A stretch of DNA of 10,253 nucleotides from Kouleothrix aurantiaca (GTDB taxonomy: Bacteria > Chloroflexota > Chloroflexia > Chloroflexales > Roseiflexaceae), in assembly GCA_001399705.1 (NCBI GenBank), contig LJCR01000042.1, positions 1 through 10,253 on the forward strand, given 5' to 3'. Each line of letters opens with the position of its first letter. Position 1 is the stretch's first letter. Both the position numbers and the translations under genes were made by a program. A model generated the notes under the pieces. The model made no database searches. It saw only the letters and a program-made list of their open reading frames with translations, and was not told the origin of the DNA. Below, piece after piece: positions 7,782 through 10,253 of the stretch.

Positions 7782-9008
7782 ATGCGTATCGGCGTTAATT
7801 GTTTTTTACTTCAGCCACATATTGGTGGCCTAAAACAATATTTTCTTACCTTATTCGATGAATTGCTTGAACACGACCGCGAAAATGCCTATGTTTTCTT
7901 CTGGTACCCGCATAACGCGAGCGAACTTGCAAAATTGCGCAGCGAACGCTGGAAGGAGCATGCAATCGAGCTGAAATACGATCAGCGCGAAATGCTCGCA
8001 TTTGTTGATCAAATTGACGTATATTTCTGCCCTTTCGGCGCGCTGTACCCACGACCTTTGCCACTCCCAACAGTTATGACGCTAGTCGATATTCAAGAGG
8101 TGTTCTTCCCAGAGTTTTTTACACCCGATGATCTTTACACCCGCGATGTGCATTTCGCCAGCTCGACCCATATGTCCGATCGGGTGATTACTATTTCAGA
8201 GTTTTCGAAAAAAACACTGGTGCAACATCACCATCTGCCACCATCGAAAGTTACTGTAGCACACCTAAGTGCAGATGAGTGCTTTTACCAGGCGGAGAGT
8301 GTAGCATCACCACCAAATGCCGAACTTCCACAGCAATTTATTGTCATGCCAGCAAATATGTGGAAACACAAAAATCACGATCGTTTGCTGCAAGCATTAG
8401 TTTTGCTGCGCAAGGAACGTGATATACGCGTGGATGTTGTTTTCACCGGTTTTGAGCAGAACAATGGCTACCCTCTGGCTGAGCATGCCCACAACTATGG
8501 AATTGCGGATCAGATACATATTCTTGGCTATGTAACTCGTGAAGAAATTGCCTACCTGTACCTTCACGCTCGCGCCCTCGTCTTCCCTTCGCTTTTCGAG
8601 GGTTTTGGTATCCCTCTGGTGGAGGCAATGGCAGCCGGATGCCCAGTAGTTGCTTCTAATACCACATCTATTCCCGAGGTTGTAGGCGATGCAGCACTTT
8701 TATTCGACCCAACAGAGCCAGCCGCAATTGCCAACAGCATTGCGCAGATTTGGAACGATGCAAGCCTGCGCCAGCAATTGATCATGCGGGGCAGAGAGCG
8801 CGCAAAGCACTTCTCACCAGCACATACCGCCCGAGCGCATGTCACCGCATTTTCCGAGTCAATTGGGGCGTTTTCACGCCGTCGCTTCCAGTGGAACCAG
8901 TATATTTATCAACATTACTATGCAACGCGCGTGGCATTTCGCTGGCGCCGTCGCTTGCTCAGAAGGCTTAGCGAAAAGCTTGGGGAACGACTCGTCACAC
9001 GATCCTGA
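7782..9008 (+). CDS. Family 4 glycosyltransferase (GT-B fold)
   Basis: This 408-residue retaining glycosyltransferase has two Rossmann-like halves. The N-terminal acceptor half has an IGGLKQY glycine loop (14-20) and VITISEFSKK (135-144). The C-terminal donor half begins at FIVMPANMWKHKNHDRL (186-202) and holds the EX7E motif as E273 and E281 within FEGFGIPLVEAMAAGCPVV (272-290), followed by SIPEVVGDAALLFDP (296-310). The last 40 residues are strongly basic (RRR clusters), which fits peripheral binding to the inner membrane. It would add a sugar from a nucleotide donor; mannosyl or rhamnosyl transfer is common in this family but cannot be told here. GAAAGA (7768-7773) is a modest ribosome site. 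It is the last gene of the packed run, and the next gene has its own promoter. Confidence 0.92.
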   Translation: MRIGVNCFLLQPHIGGLKQYFLTLFDELLEHDRENAYVFFWYPHNASELAKLRSERWKEHAIELKYDQREMLAFVDQIDVYFCPFGALYPRPLPLPTVMTLVDIQEVFFPEFFTPDDLYTRDVHFASSTHMSDRVITISEFSKKTLVQHHHLPPSKVTVAHLSADECFYQAESVASPPNAELPQQFIVMPANMWKHKNHDRLLQALVLLRKERDIRVDVVFTGFEQNNGYPLAEHAHNYGIADQIHILGYVTREEIAYLYLHARALVFPSLFEGFGIPLVEAMAAGCPVVASNTTSIPEVVGDAALLFDPTEPAAIANSIAQIWNDASLRQQLIMRGRERAKHFSPAHTARAHVTAFSESIGAFSRRRFQWNQYIYQHYYATRVAFRWRRRLLRRLSEKLGERLVTRS

Positions 9009-9058
9009 TGGCACCAGGCAAAAATCTGGCCAGTCTATAGCCAAGAGCAAGCTGTTGA

Positions 9059-9121
9059 GCCACAGAGCGCGCAGAGGCCACTGAGCTCGCAAAACTCAGT
9101 GTTCTCGGTGTTCTCTGTGGC
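9059..9121. repeat. Imperfect intergenic palindrome with GTGTTCTCT units
   Basis: Two 27-base arms (9059-9085 and 9095-9121) are complementary at 21 of 27 positions and flank a 9-base AT-containing loop. Both ends pair perfectly (7 bp next to the loop, 9 bp at the outside). The right arm also contains two adjacent near-identical 9-mers, GTGTTCTCG and GTGTTCTCT (9099-9116). There is no U-tract after the hairpin, so it is not a standard intrinsic terminator. It could still end or stabilise the upstream transcript. It resembles dispersed CCACAGAG-type intergenic repeats that I recall from environmental genomes. Confidence 0.6.
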
Positions 9122-9139
9122 CCAATAACTTCTGCACGT

Positions 9140-10116
<977 letters not shown>

Positions 10117-10246
10117 GGCATATTTGCTGAGTAGCTAACACTTTTCGGCTACCACCGGTTGAATGGCAACAGCGGGTGATGATTGAACCGGATTGAGCCG
10201 ACGGTTGTAGACAGGTTCAGGCTTGAACGGTCGGAGGTGCAGAGTT
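10117..10246. other. Intergenic region with short inverted and direct repeats
   Basis: This 130-bp gap has no gene that I can support. It holds a weak inverted repeat GTAGC/GCTAC (10131-10152, 12-base loop) and CCGGTTGAAT (10155-10164) facing ATTGAACCGG (10182-10191, 9 of 10 paired). There is also a direct 10-mer repeat GATTGAACCG/GATTGAGCCG (10181-10200) and a small palindrome GTTCAGGCTTGAAC (10215-10228). These may be a weak terminator or an operator-like site. I see no convincing -10 box here. Confidence 0.35.
10233..10238 (+). promoter_or_regulatory. Consensus Shine-Dalgarno site of a gene leaving the window
   Basis: GGAGGT lies 8 bases before the ATG at 10247, which is optimal spacing for a new start. 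Confidence 0.55.
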
Positions 10247-10253
10247 ATGGCTG
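10247..10253 (+). CDS. Probable start of a further gene (3' partial, only ATG GCT visible)
   Basis: Only Met-Ala and one further base are in the window. The call rests on the consensus ribosome site upstream and the + strand gene order. Function cannot be stated; another sugar-nucleotide or glycan gene would fit the context. Confidence 0.4.

Noticed and set aside
9009..9058. Small hairpin CCAG/CTGG just after the GT4 gene
   Set aside because: Only four base pairs are solid, which is too weak to call a terminator.
9059..9121. CRISPR-like or standard intrinsic terminator reading of the palindrome
   Set aside because: There is one copy only, no spacer-repeat series and no U-tract after the stem.

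Overview
The window is almost entirely coding on the + strand and reads as part of a surface-polysaccharide cluster. A tightly packed gene run (positions 1-9008) is followed by a separately promoted nucleotide-sugar gene (9175-10116) and the apparent first codons of a further gene at the right edge. I see no rRNA, tRNA, transposase or CRISPR array. The host is probably a free-living bacterium of Chloroflexota type. That is inference only, based on the style of the GDP-fucose-synthase-like protein and on an intergenic GTGTTCTCT/CCACAGAG-type repeat that I associate with such genomes. Nothing in the window fixes the taxonomy.

Layout. (1) The left edge carries a Wzt-type ABC-transporter ATPase, cut at its 5' end, with the long C-terminal carbohydrate-binding extension of polysaccharide exporters. 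(2) Next is a protein with a second, diverged copy of that same carbohydrate-binding domain fused to a PAPS-dependent sulfotransferase. (3) A single-domain class I SAM methyltransferase follows. (4) Then comes a 673-residue protein with a cysteine-rich N-terminus, a methyltransferase domain, a coiled coil of roughly 100 residues and a second methyltransferase-like domain. (5) Next are three glycosyltransferases: a GT2, a second GT2 broken by a one-base frameshift, and a GT4. (6) A 166-bp gap holds an imperfect palindrome and an extended -10 promoter. (7) A GDP-L-fucose-synthase-like epimerase/reductase follows. (8) The last 137 bp hold short repeats, a strong Shine-Dalgarno site and an ATG.

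How the parts may work together. The glycosyltransferases would build a glycan, the methyltransferases and sulfotransferase would decorate it, and the ABC transporter would export it. In known ABC-dependent O-antigen systems (E. coli O8/O9a, WbdD with Wzt) the Wzt C-terminal domain recognises a modified chain end made by a coiled-coil methyltransferase. Three parts here echo that logic: a Wzt with a carbohydrate-binding domain, a coiled-coil methyltransferase, and a sulfotransferase carrying a relative of the Wzt sensor domain. My main hypothesis is a methyl/sulfate chain-end or decoration module coupled to export, in which the sulfotransferase and exporter recognise the same or related glycan. 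The domain calls are well supported by the sequence. The coupling is inference.
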